Below, one piece after another: positions 34,276 through 47,000 of a stretch of 64,000 nt of DNA (positions within the stretch are counted from its first letter, which is position 1; the number at the start of each line of letters is the position of its first letter). Location of the stretch: NCBI RefSeq assembly GCF_000002235.5, contig NW_022145541.1, positions 423,501 to 487,500 of the forward strand. The letters run 5' to 3'. The notes beneath the pieces are model-generated. The model was not told the DNA's origin. It did no database searches and saw nothing but the letters and a program-made list of their open reading frames with translations. This stretch comes from Strongylocentrotus purpuratus. Taxonomy: Eukaryota > Echinodermata > Echinoidea > Camarodonta > Strongylocentrotidae. The position numbers and the translations under genes are program-made.

Positions 34276-37200
34276 GTAAGTTGATTTTGAATAATCAATG
34301 GCCCAATTTTGCCTATTTTGTCTCAAGTTCAACTTTAATTTCTATCAAGATTGATGATTTGATTTTGATAAATTCTTTTTCAATTCAATTATTCAGTGCA
34401 GTGTTTAAAACGAACAAAAATATCAGATGAGGAAATCTCACTCCCCATAAGTTATAGAAATAGGTCTAATATCAATGACAATAATTCACAGTGTGTTAAT
34501 CTTCATTTCATGAATTGAAGCCTGCACTTTTCAGGAAGAACATGATGAAGAAGCAGTAGACGGGGAGAAAAAGAAAAAAGAAGAACCAGAACTTAGCTGC
34601 AGTCGACCTCATTGTTGAAGTCTAAGACAACGAGGTTGACCGCACTACGGCCAGTGGGGAGGTCCGAGAATAAGGATCGCCCGCATAGATGGGGATCGCC
34701 CGCGTTAAATGGGTATCGGCGTCTTCGTAAATGCGGACAGATGCTTAGGACTCAAAAATGAGGATTGTCCTCAGTTTCGCTGACGATTCTACTTTCCGAT
34801 CCGGGCGTCAGCGATGCGAAAAACGGATTCCACAATGATTTTGTTGATGTATTTCACATTGACTACGTACAGAGACTCTCACGTTATCCTCTGGAAGAAG
34901 GACAACCCATAATACTAGTAGACGGTTAACTGGGGGTATTTTATTCCGCGGAATCTGTTTTTCGCATTGCCAGCGCAAGAATCGGGAACCCGAAAACTTG
35001 CAGAGCGTCAAATATACAAAAGGTCTGCAAAAATGCGAACGATCCTTATTTTTTAGGACGCGATTTGTCCGCGTTTTGAACTCTATGCAAAATTTGGGGG
35101 CTCTTTTAAGACTTTCGGGGGCTCTTTTGGGCATTTTCGGTTAGTTTCGGGGGCTAATTTTCCCTGGCCCTGAGCCCCCGCTTATTTTTTTCTCCCTGTA
35201 TCCTCGTTTATGATCCTCATTCTCGGACCAGGGCCCCTACTGATCACAATGAGGTGGACTGCAGCCATCACTCACATTGATGTAGCCATACTCGTACTGC
35301 TCATAGATCAACCTGGATATTAACTCTAAACGGAATGGAAATACAATTAGATATGAAACCATGAAACATTTCTTTGTCAGATATTTTGAGTTGGTAAAAA
35401 AATGATAAAAAAGTGAACTAGATCTAGTGTTGACAATCGTGTTCGTCAATAAGATTTATCGTGAAATTTTAACTTGCGCCCGGGGAGAGAATTGTGAGGA
35501 AAAAAAATTCCTTGTTCTGTGAATCTCAAAAGTTTATTACATTTTCATCATATGATGAAAATGTGCCTTATTATTTCTGAAGAGCCACATTCCACTGTTG
35601 CAAATACTATCTGCTATGGCATACCAGTTGAAGCTAATGGTCTATTTTTCTATGATTATATTTTGTAGTAGTAATGCCATACAGCCTGTTTAAAGGAGCT
35701 ACACAAAGAAAATTCACTAACAACTCATAATTAGAACAAATTACATATGGATGGAAAGATTTTCTCTTGAAAAACACGAACAGTTTGCTGAGAAATCATA
35801 GAGATATCATGGAAAGGCGTAAAATGCAATTTTTCAAGACCCTCCTTAGACCCCCGAACGCCCCTGAACGTAAGTCAAACACACAAGCGTAGCGAGCTCT
35901 GAATTGTGATGTCACACACTTGACTAACAGCTCAGTGCCGTGTAGCAGTATGCAGCTAGCCAGCCATGTCCCGTATGTGACGTCACAAATATTGACGCTC
36001 TACAAAGGACCGCTGAAGGCAGAAAATCTGGATCTAAAAACTAACATTTTTGAGAGTTGATTACTGCGAGCCCCAAACATATTTTGAAGAGAAGAGTTGT
36101 TGTATTTGATCGGCAAGGCTTCCCCTTCGCAATGATATGAGTTTTACATCAATTCAAAACACTTTTGATTCTTTGTGTGGCTACTTATAACATGTGATGA
36201 ATGTTCATGACTCTTCTTGTTCCTTATAGATCGAGGCAATGCAGGGAGTGGCATGAGAGACCGCTCAACCATCATGAGATTGAACATGTATCGGAAGGGA
36301 AAACCCCAAAGGTACATCTTTCATATTAAATTGTGTAAATTGTAAATCACCAATAAACTTTTTAAAATGGACGGGGCCCATCTAAGTTGTATTTTAAACT
36401 AGAGTAATTTCGAGTTTTCTTGTAGTTTTTCTTCTCCATTGCACCTCAAACACATTAGTCATGTGGAGATGGCGCATTACAAATACTCAACAATATTATT
36501 ATTTCTTTGTTGATTTGAAATTTCCTCAAGGTACTCCGTCTGAAAAGAAGTTTTTATCTTTTTGATACAAAGAATACATTTTTCTTATGCAGTACAGATA
36601 TCAAAGTCTCATCTTCACAGTGTATCAGAATCAATGATAACTTATTACTGTCATTTAAATCATTCATCCTGCCTAAAAGATTCTTCAGTTTTCCTACTTT
36701 CATTCCTAATCTAGGCACAAAGTCAATAGCAAATTATTTGTAGTGTTGATTTGCTTAATTTGAAACAAAAATAAATATGTTTTTCAGTGGTATTCAATAT
36801 CTACTGCTATGAATTCACATTTTCACATTTTCAGGTTGTTAATGTTTAATATATTGATGTTCTATTTCTTTTTCAGAAATCGGAAGGGTAAAATTGTGAT
36901 GGCAGCTCCGTTTCAGAAACAGCTGAAGTCAGGGACAGTAGCTCGAGTAGAGCCAAATAGAAAATGGTTTGGTAAGTAGTCCATAGATTACTCTTAGTCA
37001 TGACTATTTGTGACCCGGCACCACAAAACCACCAAAAAGTCGCAAAAAATTATTTTCCTGATTTCATCTGATTATGAAAGAAGAAGTTCTCCTCATTAAA
37101 ATGGTATATTACTTGTCCAAATTGAAGCTTCCTAACCCTTTCAATTTAGTGAATGAAAAGAGCTGGTGAGGGAGGTTACTGGTATTAAATTGTGAGAAAG

Positions 37201-40200
37201 AGAGCTTTAAAGTTTGGGGCTATTCAAGCATGCGGAGCAAGCAAACCACAGGGAAATCAATAGAAGGGTGAATCAAAAGGCCATAGCAACCACTGTGAAG
37301 AGATTTTCAGATTAGGCTGAAATTTGGCCTGATGGTCAAACATAGTCTGTTCATTATGTTTCTGAGGTTTCAATGTGTGGACTTAAGTCTTTCAAAAGTT
37401 ATTATGTTGTAAATGTATAGAGTTGTAATTGGACAGATTAAGTGAACTGCAACATAGTGCCGAGACACCTGCACTAGACAATGCCTATTCACGGTGGACC
37501 CGGAGTCTTTTTGTTCCCCCTTACATAACACTGCTTGTCACCTATCTTGTTTTGTATACATCTGGGCAATGATTTGTAACCACATTATCAGGAATTCTCT
37601 CGTCGCTGTCTTGCCCGAAGTGTTCAGTAAGCAAAGCTGTAAGGTTGGCCTGATCCCCCGCAGCTAGCCCCCGCATCATCGCTTCGTTGACCGCACGAGC
37701 TACCCGGGCATCTGCGTTGGTGCACCCCGGTACCATCCCACGGCTCTGCTCACGTACAAAACCTGGCATTGTAACGACGTTGTAGACTTTTTCGCAACTT
37801 GTCACTCTCAAATGTATAAAATATAATAATGTTCTTAATCTTGATCAACAAATTCTGGATATGTGATGTACAATCAAGCTACTCGAAGTCGTTAACGGAG
37901 AATATAAGACGAACGCAAATCTGGAACTCGGATGTGAAAGCGGATACAAACAAAATGGCGCGCCGCACTGATTGCTATAACGGACCAATCACAGCCCGCG
38001 TAGCACGACCCGTTAGCAACGACCGACCATTTCCGGACTACGATAATTTCGCTCGGGAAAAGTGATCAAATTTTGGAAGAGACCGAAGGCTGTGCGAAAA
38101 AAACTGGTCTAGAAAAACCGTTTAAAACACATCTTCGACTATGTTTTAGACTTCCAAATTTTGATACTAGGTACAGAAAAGACCACTCTTTCAGAAAATG
38201 CAAAAAAAACAAAATCTATTTTTTTTCACCTAAATTGACACTTTAGCTGATTACGGAGAATCGCTGGTTGCGACTTTTTGTTGGTTTTGTGGTGCCGGGT
38301 CACATTTGTGTTTTATTATGAGATGATACATGTATACTGGCCTTCATGTACAATTACATGTATTTCAATGCACCGATAAATGTATGTATCGAGAAAGGTT
38401 TATTTTTATTTTATTGAGGGGTAAAACACTTCATGTCCCCTTTACCAGGTAAAAGAATTTTTTTTTAAATTTGGGGACTACTTTTCAAGCTTGCTTGCAT
38501 GAAAATAACACTGTTTAATTTGTTTTGCATTGAACTCTTTGCAATTTTTTTTTCAAATTTATTTATTTATTCTATTTTTTTAATTTTTAATTTTTTTAAA
38601 TTATTATTATTAGTATTATTATTATTATTTTTTTTTTTTTTTTTTTGGGGGGGGGGCCTTTTTTATGATTTTCAGCGGCTCTTTTTGGCATTTTGGGGGC
38701 TAATTCGCCCTGAGCCCCTGTGTATCCCCCCCTCTGCCCTTTACCCTAGCTGCTATTGATACATGTACTCCTGTTCAAGTACTATAGATGCTTGTGCACA
38801 TCCTAAGACTTTGTAATGTTTTTATTTTAAGAGCTCAAAATCATTGACTTACAACGTTGTCTTGAATTCAGTCGACTGAAGAATTAACTTATATTCGAGG
38901 TGATAGTGAATTGAAAATGGGATAAGTGAAAAATGACTCAATACTCATACATGTATGCAGATAAAGTATAACAGTTGAAACAAATTGTATTGGAATTATG
39001 ACTTTATTATTTATTGTCCATTTTCTGGGATATTGTCATCATTTTTCATATTTACAAGTATGGCAAGTCTTATAAAGAGTTGATGACAATTGCAACTACA
39101 TGTATGTACCATAAGAGATAGGAGACCATAAGACATGATTGATTGGAGGACTTACGATTGCTTTGTATCAATTTTAACTTGTTATTAGAGGAGGCCCTGG
39201 TGTATTTAATACTACCAATGAGATGTTTGAAAAGTAGAATTATAGTTTGTTTTGTTACCCTGTTACCATAGGCAATACGAGGGTGGTATCCCAAAATGCA
39301 TTGCAGACCTTCCAGGAGGAGCTTGGGAAGGTCATCAAGGATCCGTATCAGGTCGTCATGAAACAGACCAAGCTGCCAATTACTCTGCTGCAAGAGAAGG
39401 CTAAGGTAACGATTGTAAAATAGGTTGATGGAGGGAAGAGAGCGAGGGGTAGAAGGTAGAAAGAGGAAAAGAGAGAGTAGGAGTGAGTGAGTTAGTGAGT
39501 GAGAGACCAAGCTACTAGTACTACTCTGCTGCAAGAGAAGGCTAAGGTAAGGATTGTAAACATAGGGTGATGGAGGGAAGAGAGCGAGGGGTAGAAGGAA
39601 GAAAGAGGAAAAGAGAGAGTAGGAGTGAGTGAGTGAGTGAGTGAGTGAGAGACCAAGCTACCCATTACTCTACTGCAAGAGAAGGCCAAGGTAAGATTGT
39701 ATTATCAGTTAGAGAAAAGGAGGATGGGGAGAATAAGAGGGAAGACAAATGGCAGATTGAGAGATAAAGGGAGTGAGAGTTTTGGTGAGAGAGAGAGAGA
39801 GAGAGACAGACACGACATACAAACAGACATACAGAGACAGACAGAGAGAAAGGAGAAAGAGAAGGATGGTGTTCAAAAGAAAAAACAAGTTGATGAATGA
39901 GTCAGAAAAAGGGTAATAACCTGAAGTTATGTCAATAAGTCTACTAAAAAATGTATATAATCATACATAAATTTCCTGAAAGTGTACATGTACATGTATG
40001 GTATCAAATTTTGTGATTGTGATTTGTCACAGCTGTGAGGTCAGAACTTAGAAATAGACATTGGTTGTGTGCCAAAATATGGACTGAAAAATAATTATGA
40101 ATCATGAAAGTAGAGAAATTCATTATATGTAACTTGAACATGGACAATTCTAACAATCTCTACCCACACTTCTACATTTCTTTTTAAATACATGTACACA

Positions 40201-43200
40201 GTACAATCGTGTTCACCTGTTGGATACAGAGAGCTTTGGATCAACGTTTGGTCCCAAGAAACAAAGGAAGAGAGTCAACATCAAGGTGGCAGATGTAGAG
40301 GTGAGTTTGCTGAGAAATTTGAGTTTGTTTGAGTTTGATGCCCGGCCCCTCACTCAGGGAACAAAGGGACCGCATTCATGTTCCCAAAATCTCTGATAAA
40401 GGGGTACTTTTCGTGCAACAAAGTCCAGCTCGTAATACACACAAAAATCGACTCGCATTGACTTTACACACCGGACTTAGGGGAGTGCTTTCAAAGGGAG
40501 GGAACATGCATATGGGGGGGGGGGGGGGGGGGGGGGTTGTTTGATTATGATTTTTTTACCTGACTGCTAAGAAAGCATAAATGCTTGTAAGTATTAACAA
40601 CCAGGGGACCGACTGCTTTAAGTCCTCTCAGAGGGACTTGGTAATGAGGATTAATGCCTTACCAAAGGGCACAAGGGTATTGACTTGGTTTGACTTGGCT
40701 CTACCACTGAGCCATCACGCCTCTTCAGTTCTTGTAAAGCTGGACATTCATATGTGAGTGTTCTCCTTTAAATTACAGTGCAGAAGCTGCCAACCATTCC
40801 GTTTTTGCTGGAATTACTCCGTTTTGGTATTACGTTTTTTCTTTATAAAATACTTTTTTTTTTTTTTTTCTTTTTTTTTTCTTTTTTACATACTGTACGT
40901 CAAACAACTACCCTAAAATGGTGATTCGATCACAAATTCGATAGAAAACCAATTTTATAAAATTTATATAAATAAAATGCCGATAATACAAAAATAACCA
41001 CCATAAAAAAATTCCTGCTTGTATGGAAAAAACAGCATGATGAATGAACATTTCTGCATTGGAAGTGTGTCGCGCGTGGTTGTAAGTTTCGTTTTTATGA
41101 ATTCCTTTTTTTTGCTTGAAATTGCTTTTTTTTGCCATCATGATTCCTTTTTTGGTCGCACAAGGTTGGCAGCTCTGGCAATGCCGCATTCAAATGACTG
41201 CTCTTCAAATGCCCCCATTATCAGAATATTGATAAAAATGATTTGACCATTTTTTTAAAACAACATGTGCTAGTAATTAATCTCTCATACCAACTTCTGT
41301 GTGCTTTGCTTTTAAGCATGCATTATGAAGATGTTTGGACCAGTTATAAATTAATAGCTACCAGAAAATTATGCACATGAGGAAAGGATTACACACATGT
41401 GCACACATTGGATTACCACTGGCACTCATGAGTTTGTAGATTTCTTATTCTGTATGGTATTTTACAGAGGTTCTTCCACAAGTTGTTCAAGAAAAGATTG
41501 CCTTGAACTTACTCTTAAAGGTAAAGACCAGTTTTGGAAACGCCCCCCTCTCAAAAAATGAAATGGAAGTTTCTATTACCAATCATGTGAAAGAATATGT
41601 TTTGACTAATACGTGATCATACAAATTTTGCTGAGGAACTGCCTACTAATTGATATATTTGGTAAATTATTTTATCTATTGTTATGTGAGAGATAAACGC
41701 ACGTGTCTTGCACGTGTGCATAGTCCCATATACATCTTTCTGTGTATAGTGCTTGTAACTTTACCAAAACTGGGCCAAATTTCTTATGATTTTGATGATT
41801 CCAGAACCTTGCAGTACACGCCAATACTTATATGCTAGATAATCAACCTTTCTGATCGATTCCACAACGTTTCTTTTACAATGCAATCACATGACCATAA
41901 CTGGTCTTTATCTTTAAGGTTCTTTTATGCCTACATAGTGTACTTTTGGGAGAGGAAAGGATGGATGCATGTAATGTATGCTCATTAGTCTTAATTCTCC
42001 ACCAATCCTGTGTGTTTTCTTTTGTGTAGTCCTTGGTAAAGTCTGCAGAGGAGTCTAGTGATAAGTACGACGTCGAGAAGGACACTGACTTGGTGTTCGA
42101 TGATGGAGGAGTCAGGGATGAGGTCAAAGATTGGGTCTTTGGAGCTGGACAGTCCAAAAGAATATGGAATGAACTCTATAAGGTAATGCCTAGGTTTTAA
42201 ACAAGAGGGAAATTCAGAAAAAGACATTGAATATGGTAATGTGTTGTGTGTAGTACATTGATGTGTGAGGACTGTAACCAGCACAAGATTTGAACCCTCA
42301 ACTTTGCAATTGTAACTCAAGAGGACATAACCACTTTCCAAAATGCTTTTACAATGATATGGCAGAGTACCGTATACATGCAATTTCCCCCCGTTTCTTT
42401 GCTCCAATGGGTAATTTTTTATTTTTATAACAAATAAAAGTAACTGCATAAACTTTTTAATTTATACAACCAATATCAAAACAATATTTGTATACATCAT
42501 TCAAATGCATGCTTCAACATAAGCCATCTTAAAGTTGCTCATGCGTGGGTATATATAGGGCAGCATACTGAGCCAACAATGGGTATTACGCTCCCATGCG
42601 TTCTAGTGTCCCTTTATGCGTACGTCCGTACGGGAGCATTATACTCGTTGGCTCAGTGTTCGCCAAGTTGCCTACTTCACGACTGACTATATACCCACGC
42701 ATAAACATCTTTACAGTCAACTCATTTCAATTTATTCAAGTTAAACGGTCCATTTCTATGAAATTAAAGTCACATCAAACTCTTTCTATTGCAGGTGATA
42801 GATTCTTCCGATGTTGTGGTTCAAGTTCTTGATGCCCGGGATCCGATGGGAACAAGATCCAAGTACATAGAGAACTACCTCAAGAAAGAGAAGCCTCATA
42901 AACACCTCATCTTTGTGCTAAACAAAGTGGATCTGGTCCCAACTTGGGCTACGGTAAGTCAGAAATGTTTATATTAATGTAGTCTTGCAAGAGTTTTGTT
43001 GAGTTCATTATATCGAAACCCCAAAACCAATCTAAAACTTGATCCCCATTCAATCAAACAAGCTTTTAAAGTTACCTCAAGAAAGAAAAGCCTCATAAAC
43101 ACCTCATCTTTGTTCTGAACAAAGTGGATCTAGTCCCAACTTGGGCTACGGTAAGTCAGAAATGTTTATAATAGGCCCCCGAAAAAGAATGATGTTGTAT

Positions 43201-43777
43201 TGCCCTTTAGGTGGCAAAACATGGGTCTGTCGGTCAGAAATCTTTTAATTTTTTTTTTCCTCTTTGGGCTTATATTTCTTTCTTCTAAAAAATTGTTGAA
43301 AAAAAAAATTATTTACAAAGCCAACCATAGATTTCAAGCAAAGGGCAAGAGTTTTGTTGTGTTCATTTATATAAAGAACCCCAAAACCAATCTATAACTC
43401 GATCCCCATTCAATCAAACAAGCTTTTAAAGTCACTTATTCATCAGAATCTTATTTGATTTGGTATGGTGTATTCCTACAAGACTTTATGCTAATGACAC
43501 TGTACTGTATAAGCAGTATAAGTACTGTATAAGCTAATATTTTGTGTACACATATTTTCGCGAATGACAGGCTAAGAGACATTATTGCGAGTCGTTGCTT
43601 TTGCGAATAGCCCACAGCAGAATTAATGAATGAGCATGAAGTATTCACAAACTTTCTCGCACCAGCACATACACACACACCACCAGGCGCGTACGCAGGA
43701 TTTTTTCAAGGGGGGGGTTTTAACATTTATAAATCGGTCCGAAAATTTCGCAACGACTTAGCCAGCCGCTGAATAAG

Positions 43778-43811
<34 letters not shown>

Positions 43812-44033
43812 AAGAGGACACATTTTTTTTTTTTTTTTGGTCCCAAAAAAATCGCAACGACTCAGCCGACCGCTGAAAAAGCGGGGGGGGGGGGGGGGTA
43901 AGAGGACACTTTTTTTTTTTTTTTTGGTCTCGAAATTTGGAAATTTGACATTTTGCTCCGTTGGGGGGGGGTAAGGTCACCTTTTTTAGGTCGGCCATGG
44001 GAATAATTTTTTTTTTTTTTTTTTTTTTTTAAT

Positions 44034-44074
<41 letters not shown>

Positions 44075-47000
44075 AAAAGGGGGGGGTTTTAGGTTTTTTT
44101 TAGGGGGGTTTACACACAAAAAATTTCCAAAGGGGGGGGTTTAACCCCCCAAACCCCCCCCCCTGCGTACGCGCCTGCACACCACTACAAGGAAATGGCG
44201 TCAACCGTGGACCAAGTTTAGTACTTGTGTGTGTGTGCGTAGGTAATCACCAGCAACCGCGGACCACTCCATAGAAAACTACATCAAACCGCGGACGTAC
44301 CTCCTATGGGATGATCCAGGTAGCGAGCACCTCTCCCGCGCAGTCAAAAGGGGGCGCTGTGACATTTCGCGATACACATCGGATTGATCCAGTCAATGTT
44401 GCCGCTGTGACATCTAATATTCAAACGCCCCCTACGTCGTAAATTTGATATGGCGGAACCGGTATCGCAACCGTGGACGGTCCCCCATTGCAGGTACGTC
44501 CGCGGTTTGAGGTAGTTTTCTATGGAGTGGTCCGCGGTTGCTGGCGTTTTCCTACGCACAGACTCGTTCATGTAAGTACACACACATGTTTAGGCAGCCC
44601 ATTGCACCACATACAGCCAAGTTAACGTCCCGGTACATACGAGGATCACATACATGCCTGCGTTATGCAATCTGTGCAATATACGCTCCAGGAGAGAAGG
44701 AACGCGCAGGGCGGGAGGCAACAGCATTGCATTAGAACATAAGGCATTTACTAGTACTAGTATAGTAGTACAGTAGCTAACGATCGAGAGGAAGCAAGCA
44801 CTTAATTTTATGCTGATATTTTCGCGCTCCGGTATGATGAAGTGCCAATATTTTTGTGCGTTGATAAATTGACGATAATATGCGATTCGCAAAAATCGTG
44901 AGAATAAAACCCTCGTGAAAATAACAGCTTATAAAGTAGCTAGAAAGGACACAAATAATTTAAAGTGCTCATATTGGCACTGCACTTATCTTCATTCGAG
45001 TAAGAATCGTGGGTAATAATACATGCATAAAAGTACCAACTTAATTTTCTATGGATTACATATACTTGATTTGCAATTTAATGTGCTTCTGTATGTTCTT
45101 TCTCATATCTAGAAACGATGGGTAGCCATTTTATCCCATGACTACCCCACCCTAGCGTTCCACGCCAGCATGAGGAATCCATTCGGAAAGGGCGCCCTCA
45201 TACAGCTACTAAGACAGTTTGGCAAGGTAGGATTCAAATCTGTCAAATCTGTCTGGAATTTCATTTTTTGTTTTCCCCTTTTTTTTCCCCCTTTTTTTCC
45301 CCCTCTTTCCCCCCTTTTTTTCCCCCTTTTTTCCTTCTTCTTTTCTTCCCCCCTGGGCAATTCCACGGTAACGGAAGGACAAGATTTTTGAACTTCAGGT
45401 TCATACTAAAAGAAATGTTTTATTAGTATGTATTAAACTATGGGGAACAAAATGTGTTTCAGTCAAGTGGAAAGCTTCATCAACTTCACAAAGTTTGGAT
45501 AAACACTAATTAACTGGAAAAACCATGTCCATTTTTATGTCCTTCCGTTACCGAGATAATTAATATGCACATTCTTAAACTACTTAACTATAATGACAAT
45601 TTTTTTGGAGAGAATTAAAGGCACTTATATAGGTATTATATCTGTACTGTTTCACATCTTATACTAATAAAACAGTTCTTTTAGTATGAACCTGAAGTTC
45701 AAAAATCTTGTCTGAGTGTCCTTCCGTTACCGTGGAATTGCCCCCCTTCCACTTTGAGGATAAAGACAATTCTAGCTTCTCTTAAAAATGAACAGATATA
45801 ACTCGTCCTTTTATCCTCGTGTATTTCTATGCCTCTGTTACGTAACCATACATGTATACAGTATAATGTTTGCATTGATTTCCATCTTCTTGTATTATGT
45901 AACCATATACAGTATAATATTTACATTGATTTTTATTTTTCCATAGCTCCATGTAGATAAGAAGCAGATCAGTATAGGTTTCATTGGATACCCTAACACT
46001 GGCAAGAGTTCCATTATCAATACCCTCAGGGCTAAGAAGGTCTGCAATGTGGCACCGATTGCAGGAGAAACCAAGGTAAACATTCACCTATTACCATGGC
46101 AACGGATAATCATAAATATGGATTTTCAATCGTTACCAAATTGACACATTTTGACTAAGGCCCACATCTAATGCTTACAATATTTGTGCGTCTTCTTTGA
46201 TTACTAAAATCTTGAAACTGCATGTGAAATGAATAAAGGCATCTGATTTATTTATATGTCAAAATGACAGAACATCAAACTATTGTTGGAATTAGTAAAG
46301 ATTTTTTAGGGGAGGGGACGGGGTAGCAATGATCTTAAAAAACATTTAGAATTGCATGGCAGATGCATTTCTTCTGTCTTTTGATTTGAATTACAAATAA
46401 GTTACAGTCTTCTCAGCACTTTTTATGGGCGACTAGATTCTAATGCTTTACAGATTCCTGGTTAGGATTGTGTTGATGTTTCAAATCAGAAATGAAAAAG
46501 GGGCATACAGAGCTGCCAACCATTACGTTTTTCCCGGAATTATTCTGTTTTTTTCTCAATTTTTGTTTGTTTTGTTGCACATACCACTAATCAACCAAAT
46601 GCCCTAAAATGTTGAAAACTTCATTAGAGATTTATCATGTACAAATAGTAAACAGAAAAAAAAGGGAAAGGCGTAGATATTCTCAAAAAGATTGAAACGC
46701 AGATAATACAAAAAAAAAAAAAAATAGTTACTTGTAAATAAATAATTGGTTCTTATATGGAAATAACAGCATAAGGAATGGACATTTCTGCATTGGAAGT
46801 GTGTCGCGCGTGGTTGTAAGTTTCATTTTAATAAAAAAAAAAAATTGCCATCATAATTCCATTTTTTGGTTGCACAAGGTATGTAGATCCTGTTGTTATA
46901 CAGCATGAAACCTCAGAAGACGTATTCTATTGAAGTATCTCTTTGTTGGTGTCTTGACAGGTATGGCAGTACATCACATTGATGAGAAGAATCTTCTTGA

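Noticed and set aside
34535-34595. AG-preceded Glu/Lys-rich stretch ([17 protein letters not shown]) in GNL2 intron 1
   Set aside because: The only open frame is incompatible with the phase of exon 1, it runs into a TIR element, and the exon 1-exon 2 junction already reads like other GNL2 proteins.
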